Positions 43,086-52,189 of a stretch of 64,000 bases of DNA are shown here, in pieces; the first letter of the stretch is position 1, and the number at the start of each line of letters is the position of its first letter. The DNA lies in contig JAFYXN010000002.1 in assembly GCA_017546145.1 (NCBI GenBank), forward strand, positions 1-64,000, read 5' to 3'. Position numbers and translations under genes: made by a program. The notes under the pieces are model-generated. The model made no database searches. It was not told where the DNA came from and worked only from the letters and a program-made list of their open reading frames with translations. This DNA is from Clostridia bacterium. Its GTDB lineage: Bacteria > Bacillota > Clostridia > Monoglobales > Monoglobaceae.

Positions 43086-45662
43086 TTACATTACTGAATA
43101 AAGTATTTTTGCAGCTTCCGCTTTGGTTAAGGTGTTAAGCGGCTTTAATGTGCCGTCTTCATAGCCCTTCATTGCCCCAAGTGAAATAAGGGTGGTTACT
43201 CCGTCTGAAGCCCATGCAGGGATGTCTTCTCTGTCAGACGCGGTAAGTGCTGATTTAAAGACCCCTGCAGGAAGAGTTCTTGCAACAATTGTTGCAGCCT
43301 CTGCACGGCTGATTGTGGACAGCGGGTCTGCACAGCTTTCGGTGTCGCTGACATATCTGCCTTTTACAATGCCTTCTGCATACAGTGCTTTAAAGCTTGG
43401 AAGCGCCCATGCCGGAATGCCATCAAGGTCGCTGTAAGGCAAATTGGTGTTTTCGTAATCTTCTGTTTTAAGTCCAAGATAGTTGCATATCATGACAGAA
43501 AATTCCGAGCGTGTCATTTGCTTTTGAGGGTTAAATCTCAGCGTTCCGTCGGTGGGGTCACCGTTAATTATTTTTGCAGAATGCATATACCCCAAAAGAC
43601 CTTCTGCCCAGTGCCCTGCGGTGTCCGCAAAAGGCGATTGAAGCAGGACGGCTGTGTCGGATATCAATGTTTTAAATGAAGTATAACCAAAACTGTTGGT
43701 TGCATAAACCGTTATTTTGCTTGCTGCATCAGAAAGCTCGGCAAAAAGCTCGCCGATTTTGCTGTCATATTCAAAGTCAACAGGTTTGCCGTCGGCCCTG
43801 ATAATTATTTTATCTTTTTCGGTAGAAATATTATATTCACACGAAATCGTGCCTGTGAGTGTCCCTTCTGCAAAATTAATATCAATTACGGGGTAAGCCT
43901 TGGGGTCGGTATCCGATGGCTTGGCAAGCGTTACCGGAATGGTAATAGTTTTTTTTCCGGCAGATACGCGGATGTTGCCGCTTGCGCCGTATTTATCCGA
44001 TGCTTTAAACAAACCAATGTCTGAAATCGTACCGATTTGGGGGTCTGCCTCCCAGACAAAATTTTTGCGGCTTGCTGTCAGCTGATTATAACCGCCATAC
44101 GCCAAAGCAGACAACTCAACAGTATCGCTGGGTGTCATAGCAAGAGCCTTAACATCCTCCCATGTATCTTTGTTTTTTATAACAATATCTGTGGGCGTTT
44201 CAAGGCAGGTTAATGTAAGAGATGTCTTGGCATCCCCTGACTGTGCATAAACAGTTACGCTGCCGTTATCCTTCGCGGTGAAAAGAGCGCCGTCTGAAAT
44301 GGTGCTGTTTTTTCCGTCTTCTACGCTGTATGTTACAGACGAAGGAACTGACGCCGGATGAAATCCAAGGTCTGTTGCCTTTAGTTCAAGCTGAACAGAT
44401 GCTCCCTTTAGAATATAGTTGGTCTTTGGGTATAAATGGAGCATCTCTGCCTTTCCTGTCCTTTTTGCGGTGTTTTTAAAGAAAAAGAAGGTTGAAACAC
44501 CTCGCTCCTTGCCGTCGGACGGCTTGTTTATAAGCGAGCTTTTATCGTCTCCCGGAAGCTGAACAACCATTTGTGTTGAGCCGCCTCCGTCAAGGTTAAG
44601 AGCTTCAATGCATCCAAGCTCTTTCATCCTGCTGGCAAGGGTTTTAAGCTGAACACCATAGCTGTAACCTGTTTGTCTGCCGTCTATGGTATAAAGCACT
44701 ATTGAGCCGTCATCCTTTATGCCGATTGCGGTACGCGGCGCCGCCCCTGCTGAAAGGTTGGGGTTTATTTCACCGTTAATCAAAAGTCTGCCGCCGACAG
44801 AACCCATGCCCAAAGCTACCTCTGACCAACGAGGGTCGCCGTTTGCACTGAATGAAAGGGTGACCTTTTCACCTTCCTTAAGTGACGCAATCGGGTCAAG
44901 AAATTCTGCGGGAGCTTTTGCGTCTACAGTAATTACAATCTTGCCTTCAGGTATTGGCGCGGAGCCTGTGACTTCGTTGACAGATTCCACCACGGCGGTC
45001 ATGCGTGTACCAATCTTCATTTCTCCTTCAATCGAGCCTAATATAACATCAATGCCCTTTGTTGTGTTTTTGGTTTCATTATAAAAATCACTTGTCATCA
45101 TGTAGATTGCATAGGGCTGACGGTATTTGTTTATGTTGTAAATATTTGCCTCGCTGCCGTCTTCCTTTATAAGAACCGAGTTTAAAGAAAAATAAGAGAT
45201 AAACGCTGTGCCGTCGGGCATAATTCCAATTGCGTCCTGCCCGGATGCGTCTTTGGTAAGGATTTTTCCGTCAACAATAGCGTTGCTCATGGGCACGCCT
45301 GTTTGTGTGGAAAAAAAGTCTGCGTTGCTGCCGCCGATTATATCTGTATCAAGATTTTCAAGGCGGTTTGTTTCTTTTGAGATAGCAGTTGTTCCAAAGA
45401 GCGATGCCCCGTTTGTTATTGTAGGAAGAACTGTGCTGTTTGGAGTATAAACAATATAATTTTCGGTTTGCTTACCCACCCCGCTCTGGTCGCTGTAAAA
45501 AATATTATGGGTATAGTATGTTCCTTCGCCTATCTGAGTGGTATAACCGCTTATTTTAGAACTGCCCAAAACCGATGCAAAGCTGCTCAGGGGTGCGGTA
45601 AAAACTGCCGCCGCAAGAAGGGTGGCGGATAATTTCTTTATAAAGTTAATTTTAAAATTCAT
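43086..45662 (-). CDS. Secreted SLH-domain protein with phosphodiester glycosidase (NAGPA) domain
   Basis: 858 residues starting at ATG 45662-45660 (MNFKINFIKKLSATLLAAAVF, a signal peptide cut near ASFA). The first half carries the PF09992 phosphodiester glycosidase domain (SNADFFSTQTGVPMSNAIVDG, RTAIGIKDDGSIVLYTIDG, ALNLDGGGSTQMVV). The middle has Ig-like repeats (SVTYSVEDGKNSTISDGALFTA, VWEADPQIGTISDIGLFKA). Three SLH domains end the protein (SDLDGIPAWALPSFKALYAEG and neighbours) and would anchor it to the cell wall. Plausible targets are sugar-phosphodiester links in wall or glycolipid polymers. The upstream residues in the longer frame are untranslated leader. Confidence 0.9.
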   Translation of the reverse strand: MNFKINFIKKLSATLLAAAVFTAPLSSFASVLGSSKISGYTTQIGEGTYYTHNIFYSDQSGVGKQTENYIVYTPNSTVLPTITNGASLFGTTAISKETNRLENLDTDIIGGSNADFFSTQTGVPMSNAIVDGKILTKDASGQDAIGIMPDGTAFISYFSLNSVLIKEDGSEANIYNINKYRQPYAIYMMTSDFYNETKNTTKGIDVILGSIEGEMKIGTRMTAVVESVNEVTGSAPIPEGKIVITVDAKAPAEFLDPIASLKEGEKVTLSFSANGDPRWSEVALGMGSVGGRLLINGEINPNLSAGAAPRTAIGIKDDGSIVLYTIDGRQTGYSYGVQLKTLASRMKELGCIEALNLDGGGSTQMVVQLPGDDKSSLINKPSDGKERGVSTFFFFKNTAKRTGKAEMLHLYPKTNYILKGASVQLELKATDLGFHPASVPSSVTYSVEDGKNSTISDGALFTAKDNGSVTVYAQSGDAKTSLTLTCLETPTDIVIKNKDTWEDVKALAMTPSDTVELSALAYGGYNQLTASRKNFVWEADPQIGTISDIGLFKASDKYGASGNIRVSAGKKTITIPVTLAKPSDTDPKAYPVIDINFAEGTLTGTISCEYNISTEKDKIIIRADGKPVDFEYDSKIGELFAELSDAASKITVYATNSFGYTSFKTLISDTAVLLQSPFADTAGHWAEGLLGYMHSAKIINGDPTDGTLRFNPQKQMTRSEFSVMICNYLGLKTEDYENTNLPYSDLDGIPAWALPSFKALYAEGIVKGRYVSDTESCADPLSTISRAEAATIVARTLPAGVFKSALTASDREDIPAWASDGVTTLISLGAMKGYEDGTLKPLNTLTKAEAAKILYSVM

Positions 45663-45685
45663 AATGTTCACATCCTTATGCCTAA

Positions 45686-45715
45686 AGTATAGCAGACAGC
45701 TGACAGTGTTGTAAA
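45686..45715 (-). promoter_or_regulatory. Promoter of the SLH-protein gene
   Basis: On the minus strand: TTTACA (45715-45710) and TATACT (45691-45686) with an 18-bp spacer, 23 bp before the start codon. Confidence 0.6.
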
Positions 45716-45740
45716 CAATCAAATATTGACAAATAAATAA

Positions 45741-45772
45741 AGCAGTACATCGCCAAAGAGTGATGTACTGCT
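45741..45772 (-). terminator. Terminator of the CBM9-like gene
   Basis: 11-bp perfect stem (45741-45751 with 45762-45772), 10-nt loop; read on the minus strand it is followed by TTATTTATTTG. Confidence 0.75.
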
Positions 45773-45806
45773 AAAAAGTTAAAGCGTATTCTGAATTTGT
45801 GATGAA

Positions 45807-46397
45807 TTATATAATATTCATCGGGGCAAAGTATTCAGGCTTGTGAAAATCAAGGACATCGGGGTCTGTCATGTTCCAACAGCCATAATGCGGAAATTCG
45901 GTATTGTCACCGCATTTGTAAGCGTTTGCCATAATAACAGAGCCTGTTTTGAACCGGTAGTCGGGAATATACTTTTGGATAAGCTTGTAAGGAACAGTAT
46001 AGTCCACAGTCCAAAAGTCTTCATAGACCTGAGCTTTTATATTCAGAGATATAACATCTTCTTCGGTAAGTTTAATGACGTTGTCGTGTCGGTTTTTTCT
46101 GAACGAAACATTCATAGCACCATTGCAATTTACTTCAAAATTGAAATAGCTGTCGCATATCTTTGGCGCAAATTTGCAAAACCATTCAACGCAGCTGTCT
46201 TCGTGTACATATTCAAAATGCTTGGTTTTTGTGCCCAAAGGATTGGTTTCAAAGACGTCAAAATGAGCGTGAAAGCCAACTTGGTTATAACAAATCCCAA
46301 GGCTGACCTTAGGTCGGTAGCCGTGCTCTGACGGGTAATAATGTTCAATTGATAATCGGGGAACCTCGCCGGAACCCTCTTTGACTATGGTATACAT
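45807..46397 (-). CDS. CBM9-like carbohydrate-binding family protein
   Basis: 196 residues from ATG 46397-46395, with AGGAG upstream; the longer frame starts inside the tRNA terminator. No signal peptide or membrane segment. Features such as SLGICYNQVGFHAHFDVFE, EDSCVEWFCKFAP, YFNFEVNCNGAMNVSFR and ANAYKCGDNTEFPHYGCWN resemble the family-9-like sugar-binding domain found in stand-alone cytoplasmic proteins of Clostridia. Function unknown. Confidence 0.7.
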   Translation of the reverse strand: MYTIVKEGSGEVPRLSIEHYYPSEHGYRPKVSLGICYNQVGFHAHFDVFETNPLGTKTKHFEYVHEDSCVEWFCKFAPKICDSYFNFEVNCNGAMNVSFRKNRHDNVIKLTEEDVISLNIKAQVYEDFWTVDYTVPYKLIQKYIPDYRFKTGSVIMANAYKCGDNTEFPHYGCWNMTDPDVLDFHKPEYFAPMNII

Positions 46398-46430
46398 AAC
46401 CTGACGTCTCCTGTGAATGTTTATAAAAAT

Positions 46431-46463
46431 AAAAAAGGAAAGCACAAGGGGCTTTCCTTTTTT
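46431..46463 (-). terminator. Terminator of tRNA-Arg
   Basis: 13-bp perfect stem (46431-46443 with 46451-46463), 7-nt loop; on the minus strand the stem ends in six T followed by ATTTTTATAA. Confidence 0.9.
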
Positions 46464-46539
46464 GGTGCGCCAGAAGGGACTCGAACCCCTGACCTACTGG
46501 TTCGTAGCCAGTCACTCTATCCAGCTGAGCTACTGGCGC
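46463..46539 (-). tRNA. tRNA-Arg (anticodon ACG)
   Basis: Read on the minus strand: acceptor GCGCCAG pairs with CTGGCGC, D arm with AGCTCAGCTGGATAGAG, anticodon stem ACTGG/CCAGT with loop CTACGAA (anticodon ACG), and T loop GGTTCGAGTCC. Discriminator A and an encoded CCA (46465-46463) end the 77-nt gene. A terminator follows directly. Confidence 0.96.
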
Positions 46540-46579
46540 ATACGTGACAAAATACAAGTATCATTGCCGACAGTTGTAT

Positions 46580-46608
46580 ATTTTAGCACAGTTTAACGCA
46601 AATTGCAA
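46580..46608 (-). promoter_or_regulatory. Promoter of tRNA-Arg
   Basis: Minus strand TTGCAA (46608-46603) and TAAAAT (46585-46580) with a 17-bp spacer, about 40 bp before the tRNA. Confidence 0.72.
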
Positions 46609-46668
46609 GCTTTTTATAAAAAAAGTTCAAAAAAATTTTCCAGAGGTCAGTTTTATGTGGCATAAGAG

Positions 46669-46956
46669 TTAGTTTGCTATCAGTGCAGAATACGAGCGTT
46701 CAAGGGCCTTGTATTCCATAAGCAGCTGCTCGTAACGGTTTTGCTCGGATTGGATTTTGTATATATAAAAGTCAATAAGCTTTGGCTCGTTTACGTTGTT
46801 GAAGTTTTCCATTGCTGCGGTGATTTCGCATCGGGTCAGGTCAATATTTTGTTTAAGTGTTTGCAATTTAACAAGGTATTCTGAATGTACTTTTTTCTCT
46901 GCGGCTTTGTTTTTGTCAAAAAATGAAACAAGATTTGCTGTAAGCTGAAGTGTCAT
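46669..46956 (-). CDS. YaaL-like protein (DUF2508)
   Basis: 95 residues with a very strong ribosome site (AAGGAGG). Mostly helical; NVNEPKLIDFYIYKIQSEQNRYEQLL is similar to the DUF2508/YaaL core (relatives read like PELIDYYIYELxAAQxRY). Function unknown. Confidence 0.7.
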   Translation of the reverse strand: MTLQLTANLVSFFDKNKAAEKKVHSEYLVKLQTLKQNIDLTRCEITAAMENFNNVNEPKLIDFYIYKIQSEQNRYEQLLMEYKALERSYSALIAN

Positions 46957-47047
46957 GTGTAACCCTCCTTGGTTTTTCGGTATAGTATAAGTATAAACAT
47001 TGGCTTGAAAAATATTCCAAATTCTTGTTAATATTTTGTTACAACCC

Positions 47048-47076
47048 TTGTAAAATGGGGAAAAGTATGATATACT
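47048..47076 (+). promoter_or_regulatory. secA promoter
   Basis: TTGTAA 47048-47053 and TATACT 47071-47076 with a 17-bp spacer, 50 bp before the start codon. Confidence 0.75.
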
Positions 47077-47126
47077 AATTTAGATTGTATATGTATATTG
47101 CATTATGCAAGACGGAGGAACAATAA

Positions 47127-49877
47127 ATGAGTTTTAAAAGCATGGTGGAAAAGCTTATAGGTACCTATAGCGAAAGAGAATTAAAACGGATTAAACCCAT
47201 AGCAGAACGTGTTTTGGCTTTGGATGCTGAAATGGCGGCAAAGACCGATGCAGAGCTTAGGGGAATGACCGATAATTTTAAGAAAAGACTTGGGGAAGGA
47301 GAAACCTTGGACGATATACTGCCTGAGGCGTTTGCTGTATGCCGCGAAGCAGCATCAAGAGTTCTTGGCATGAAGCATTTCCCTGTTCAGATTATAGGCG
47401 GTATAGTTCTTCATCAGGGCAGAATTGCCGAGATGAAGACAGGCGAGGGTAAAACGCTGGTTGCAACCCTTCCGGCATATCTTAATGCTCTTTCGGGAAA
47501 GGGTGTTCACATTGTTACCGTAAATGACTACCTTGCAAAGCGTGACAGTGAATGGATGGGCAAGCTTTATAACTTCCTTGGTCTTAGTGTCGGACTTATT
47601 ATACACGAAAAGGATAACGCCGCAAGACGCGAGGCTTATAATGCCGATATAACCTACGGAACAAACAACGAGCTTGGCTTTGACTATCTTCGTGATAATA
47701 TGGTTATTTACAAAGAGGACAGAGTTCAGCGCGGTCATAACTATGCAATTGTGGACGAGGTTGACAGTATCCTTGTTGACGAGGCAAGAACTCCGCTTAT
47801 TATTTCGGGAGTTGGTGATAAATCAACCGCCTTGTATGAGCAGGCTGATATGTTTGCAAAGACGTTAAAATGCCGACGTGTTGTCGAAACCGACAGCAAG
47901 GAAGAAGCAGAGGATGTCTATACAGACGTTGATTATGTTGTTGACGAAAAGGCAAAGACTGCGGTTCTTACCCCCGAAGGTGTAAAAAAGGCTGAAAAGG
48001 TATTCGGGATTGAAACTCTTACAGACCCCGAGAATATGACAATATCGCATCACATCAATCAGGCAATCAAGGCACACGGTATTATGCGCCGTGACAAGGA
48101 TTATGTGGTAAAGGACGGACAGGTAATCATTGTTGACGAGTTTACAGGCCGTCTTATGTTCGGCAGACGTTACAGCGATGGACTTCATCAGGCAATCGAG
48201 GCAAAGGAACATGTAAAGGTTGAACACGAAAGCAAAACCCTTGCAACAATTACATTTCAGAATTTCTTCCGCCTTTACGGCAAGCTGTCGGGTATGACGG
48301 GTACAGCTCAGACTGAGGAAGAGGAGTTTCAGGAAATTTACAGACTGGACGTTGTGGTTATACCTACCAACAAGCCGATGTGCCGCGAAGATTTACCTGA
48401 CCTTATATACAAAACCGAGCAGGCAAAGTTCAATGCGGTTATAGCAGAGGTCGAAAAAGCTCATGCAAAGGGACAGCCGGTGCTTATAGGTACTGTTTCA
48501 ATTGAAAAATCAGAGCAGCTTAGCTCCATGCTTAAAAGAAAGGGCATAAAGCACAATGTTCTTAACGCAAAAATGCATGAGAAGGAGGCTGAAATTGTAG
48601 CGCAGGCAGGACAAAAGGGTGCAGTTACGATTGCGACCAACATGGCGGGCCGTGGTACGGATATAGTTCTTGGCGGCAATGCCGAGTTTATGGCAAAAAA
48701 AGAAATGGAAGCCGCAGGCTTTACCCCGGAGCTTATCGTTCAGGCAACGGGCTTTGCAGAAACAGATGATGAAGAAATTATAAACGCAAGAAAGACCTTC
48801 CGTGAGCTTAACAATAAATACAAGGCAGAGATTGAGCCGCAGCAGCAGGAGGTATTGGAGGCAGGCGGACTTTATATCATGGGTACAGAACGCCATGAAA
48901 GCCGCCGTATCGACAATCAGCTGAGAGGCCGTGCCGGACGTCAGGGTGACAACGGAAAGTCAAGATTCTTCCTTTCGCTTGAGGATGACCTGATGCGATT
49001 GTTTGCGTCGGATAAGATAAACAGAATTATGGAAATGGTCGGTTTTGCAGAAGACGAAGCGATTGAAAGCAAAATGGTTTCAAATTCACTAGAGACGGCA
49101 CAGGCGCGTGTTGAGGGCAGAAACTTCAACATCAGAAAGCACGTTTTGAGCTATGATGATGTAAACAATCAGCAAAGAGAAATGATTTATTCGCAGCGCA
49201 ATGAGGTTCTTGACGGAGTTGATTTAAAGGCAACAATATTAAAGATGATGCGCAGTGTTATAGAAAATATTGTTGTAAGAAATACCGGTGGTATGCAACA
49301 CGCAGAAGACTGGCAGTGGGGGTCAATCCGTGAGCAGATGAACGAAGAATTTACTCCGTTTGCAGATGGTGAGCTGGAGTTTGACCCGTATGACATTGAC
49401 CGCATGACGGTGGAATCTCTTACCGAACTTCTTCTTGAAAAGGCTCAGGAAAAATATTCTGTTCAGGAAGAACTGTTTGGCGAGAGTATACGCGAGGTTG
49501 AACGTGTAATTTTGCTTCGCACAGTTGATGCAAAGTGGATGGACCATATCGACAGCCTGGAACAGCTCAGACAAGGAATCAACCTTCGTGCGTATGCACA
49601 GCGTGACCCGGTTATTGAGTATAAATTTGAAGCAATGGATATGTTTGAGGAAATGATTGCGAGCATAAAGGAAGAAACGGTAAAAATGCTCTTCCATGTT
49701 GTTCCTCAGGCAAAGATAGAGCGCACGCAGGTGGCAAAGCCCATGGCAGAAAACCTTGGCGGTGACGGCACTGTTCAGAAAAAGCCGGTTGTAAAGACGG
49801 ACAAAATCGGCAGAAACGACCCATGCCCCTGCGGCAGCGGCAAAAAGTATAAGCATTGCTGTCTTGGCAAGGAATAG
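47127..49877 (+). CDS. secA: Preprotein translocase ATPase SecA
   Basis: 916 residues; ATP-driven motor of the Sec pathway. Walker A-type GEGKTLVA ([20 protein letters not shown]), [15 protein letters not shown], the MAGRGTDI helicase motif, and the C-terminal zinc-binding [13 protein letters not shown] that contacts SecB or ribosomes. First gene of a run that continues into prfB with a 59-base gap, as in Bacillus. Confidence 0.98.
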   Translation: MSFKSMVEKLIGTYSERELKRIKPIAERVLALDAEMAAKTDAELRGMTDNFKKRLGEGETLDDILPEAFAVCREAASRVLGMKHFPVQIIGGIVLHQGRIAEMKTGEGKTLVATLPAYLNALSGKGVHIVTVNDYLAKRDSEWMGKLYNFLGLSVGLIIHEKDNAARREAYNADITYGTNNELGFDYLRDNMVIYKEDRVQRGHNYAIVDEVDSILVDEARTPLIISGVGDKSTALYEQADMFAKTLKCRRVVETDSKEEAEDVYTDVDYVVDEKAKTAVLTPEGVKKAEKVFGIETLTDPENMTISHHINQAIKAHGIMRRDKDYVVKDGQVIIVDEFTGRLMFGRRYSDGLHQAIEAKEHVKVEHESKTLATITFQNFFRLYGKLSGMTGTAQTEEEEFQEIYRLDVVVIPTNKPMCREDLPDLIYKTEQAKFNAVIAEVEKAHAKGQPVLIGTVSIEKSEQLSSMLKRKGIKHNVLNAKMHEKEAEIVAQAGQKGAVTIATNMAGRGTDIVLGGNAEFMAKKEMEAAGFTPELIVQATGFAETDDEEIINARKTFRELNNKYKAEIEPQQQEVLEAGGLYIMGTERHESRRIDNQLRGRAGRQGDNGKSRFFLSLEDDLMRLFASDKINRIMEMVGFAEDEAIESKMVSNSLETAQARVEGRNFNIRKHVLSYDDVNNQQREMIYSQRNEVLDGVDLKATILKMMRSVIENIVVRNTGGMQHAEDWQWGSIREQMNEEFTPFADGELEFDPYDIDRMTVESLTELLLEKAQEKYSVQEELFGESIREVERVILLRTVDAKWMDHIDSLEQLRQGINLRAYAQRDPVIEYKFEAMDMFEEMIASIKEETVKMLFHVVPQAKIERTQVAKPMAENLGGDGTVQKKPVVKTDKIGRNDPCPCGSGKKYKHCCLGKE

Positions 49878-49936
49878 ATTTTGGTGGTTAAGGCGGTTTT
49901 TCCGCCGCATATACATAAATCAAAGGATGTGAAAAT

Positions 49937-51056
49937 GTGATAGAGTTTGATGAATACAAGCTTGAGCTTGACGGAATGAAAAAGGATATTACAGATTTGA
50001 GGGATTCACTTTAACATAGAAAAAACTATGGAGGAAATCTCAGCGCTTGATGCCAAAACCATGGAACCTGATTTTTACAGTGACATGGACGAGGCAGGAA
50101 AAATTCTTCAGAGAATAAAGGGGCTTAAAAACAAAATTGAGCGCTATGACGGACTGTATTCTTCATGGGAGGACTTGACCACACTGGTTGCCCTTGCAAT
50201 AGAAGAAGATGATATAAGTGTTCTTGAAGAGGTAAAATCCGGCTTTGCCGAGCTTACAGCAAATCTTAGTGCAATGCAGCTTGAAACGTTGCTTTCGGGA
50301 AAGTATGACGGTAGCAATGCCATACTTACGCTTCATGCAGGTGCAGGCGGCACAGAGGCTCAGGACTGGTGCGAAATGCTTTATCGTATGTATACCAGAT
50401 GGGCAGAACGCCGCGGCTTTAAGACCGAGGTGATTGACTATCTTGACGGCGAAGAGGCGGGGATAAAAAGTGTTACCTTCCGTATTGAGGGTGTAAATGC
50501 CTACGGCTATGCAAAATGTGAGAAGGGTGTCCACCGTCTGGTGCGCATTTCGCCGTTTGATGCATCAGGAAGACGTCATACGTCGTTTGCATCCCTTGAT
50601 GTTATGCCCGAAATTGACGATGATATTGAAGTAAATATAAACCCCGAGGATTTAAAGGTTGATACCTATCGTGCCAGCGGTGCAGGGGGACAGCATATTA
50701 ACAAGACAGAATCGGCAATACGTATAACTCATATTCCGACTGGTGTGGTTGTAACCTGTCAGAACGAGCGCTCACAGCACAAAAACCGCGATATGGCACT
50801 GAAGATGCTCAAATCAAAGCTGGTCGAAATTGCCGAGCGTGAGCAGAAAGAAAAAATAGAGGATTTAAAAGGCGTACAAATGGAAATCGGCTGGGGCAGC
50901 CAGATCCGCTCGTATGTATTCCATCCTTACAGTATGGTCAAAGACCACAGAACAAACCATGAAACAGGCAATACCGGGGCAGTTATGGACGGCGACCTTG
51001 ACGGATTTATCAATGCATACCTTACGGCATTGTCAAGAGGCGAGATTGAGAAATAA
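49937..51056 (+). CDS. prfB: Peptide chain release factor 2, with programmed +1 frameshift at a UAA codon
   Basis: RF2 releases peptides at UGA and UAA. The gene is read in two parts: GTG 49937 to CTT 50011 (25 codons), then TAA 50012-50014, then, after skipping T50012, AAC 50013 to the stop at 51056, giving 372 residues, the normal RF2 length. The first part (VIEFDEYKLELDGMKKDITD) is the expected RF2 N-terminus, so the ATG at 50028 is not the true start. RF2 identity is shown by the SPF codon-recognition tripeptide (RISPFDASGRRH) and GGQ (GAGGQHINKTE). A small hairpin (GGCGG/CCGCC, 49892-49906) lies in the leader. prfA follows after 38 bases. Confidence 0.93.
49999..50015 (+). other. prfB recoding site (CTT-TAA-C with SD-like stimulator)
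   Basis: GAGGGA (49999-50004) sits in the same place relative to CTT (50009-50011) as the AGGGGG stimulator in classical prfB sites. The slippery CTT-T follows, but the in-frame stop is TAA (50012-50014), not TGA, then C50015. Slipping from CTT to TTT moves reading to the +1 frame, which encodes the rest of RF2. Confidence 0.88.
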
Positions 51057-51094
51057 ATTCCTGAATTTAAACTGATTTTGAAAGGAACTACAAT

Positions 51095-52171
51095 ATGTTT
51101 GAAAAACTATCATTTATTGAACAACAGCACGAGGAACTTGCGGCAAAGATAAGCGACCCTGCCGTGATGGCAGATATGGATAACTGGCGCAAGCTTTGTA
51201 AGGAACATTCTGATATGACTCCGATTGTGGAAAAGTACAAGGAATATAAGACCAATATGAACACAATCGAGGATGCAAAGATGATGCTTGACGATCCCGA
51301 AACAGACAAAGAGTTTAAGGATATGCTTCAGGACGAGATTTCCGAGGCAAAAGAGAATATATCAAGAATTGAAGAAGAGCTTAAAATTCTTCTCCTTCCC
51401 AAAGACCCCAACGATGATAAAAACGTTATTGTTGAAATCCGTGGCGGTGCAGGCGGTGATGAAGCGGCACTCTTTGCGGCTGACCTTTACAGAATGTACA
51501 CAATGTACGCCGAGTCAAAACGCTGGAAGACAGAAATTATGAACCTCAGTGAAATCGGCATTGGCGGTATTAAGGAAGTTTCGTTTATGATTGAAGGTCA
51601 GGGTGCATACAGCCGCCTTAAGTACGAGAGCGGAGTTCACCGTGTACAGCGTGTTCCCGAAACCGAGTCACAGGGCAGAATACACACATCAACGGTAACA
51701 GTTGCGGTTCTTCCCGAGGCAGAGGAAGTGGATTTTGAGATTAATCCTGCAGATTTGCAGATTGATACCTACCGTGCCAGCGGAGCGGGCGGTCAGCACG
51801 TTAACAAGACCGAATCCGCAATCCGTATAACACATATCCCTACAGGGGTAATAGTTGAGTGTCAGGACGAGCGTTCACAGCATAAAAACAAAGACAAGGC
51901 AATGAAGGTGCTGCGTTCAAGGCTTTATGAGGCAGAACTGCAAAAACAGCAGGAAGCAATTGCTGCAGACCGCAAAAGTCAGGTAGGTACAGGTGACCGA
52001 AGTGAAAGAATAAGAACATACAACTTCCCACAGGGAAGAGTTTCAGACCACCGTATAGGACTTACGCTTTATAAAATCGAGGCAATTATGAACGGTGATA
52101 TTGACGAGATAGTCGACGCATTGATTACAACAGACCAGAGTGAAAAACTTAAACTACAGGGTGAAGCATAG
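51095..52171 (+). CDS. prfA: Peptide chain release factor 1
   Basis: 358 residues; terminates at UAA and UAG. The codon-recognition motif is PET in [14 protein letters not shown] (the PxT signature of RF1) and GGQ is in [16 protein letters not shown]. Lies directly after prfB, an unusual arrangement: prfA more often precedes prmC, and no prmC is present here. The next gene starts 18 bases on. Confidence 0.96.
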   Translation: MFEKLSFIEQQHEELAAKISDPAVMADMDNWRKLCKEHSDMTPIVEKYKEYKTNMNTIEDAKMMLDDPETDKEFKDMLQDEISEAKENISRIEEELKILLLPKDPNDDKNVIVEIRGGAGGDEAALFAADLYRMYTMYAESKRWKTEIMNLSEIGIGGIKEVSFMIEGQGAYSRLKYESGVHRVQRVPETESQGRIHTSTVTVAVLPEAEEVDFEINPADLQIDTYRASGAGGQHVNKTESAIRITHIPTGVIVECQDERSQHKNKDKAMKVLRSRLYEAELQKQQEAIAADRKSQVGTGDRSERIRTYNFPQGRVSDHRIGLTLYKIEAIMNGDIDEIVDALITTDQSEKLKLQGEA

Positions 52172-52189
52172 GAGAAGAGGTTTGTTTCT

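Noticed and set aside
49323-49916. 197-residue minus-strand frame over secA
   Set aside because: Antisense shadow of the conserved SecA C-terminus.
50028-51056. prfB starting at ATG 50028 with no frameshift
   Set aside because: The upstream GTG frame encodes the normal RF2 N-terminus, meets a stimulator and slippery codon at the canonical spacing, and brings the protein to the usual 372-residue length.
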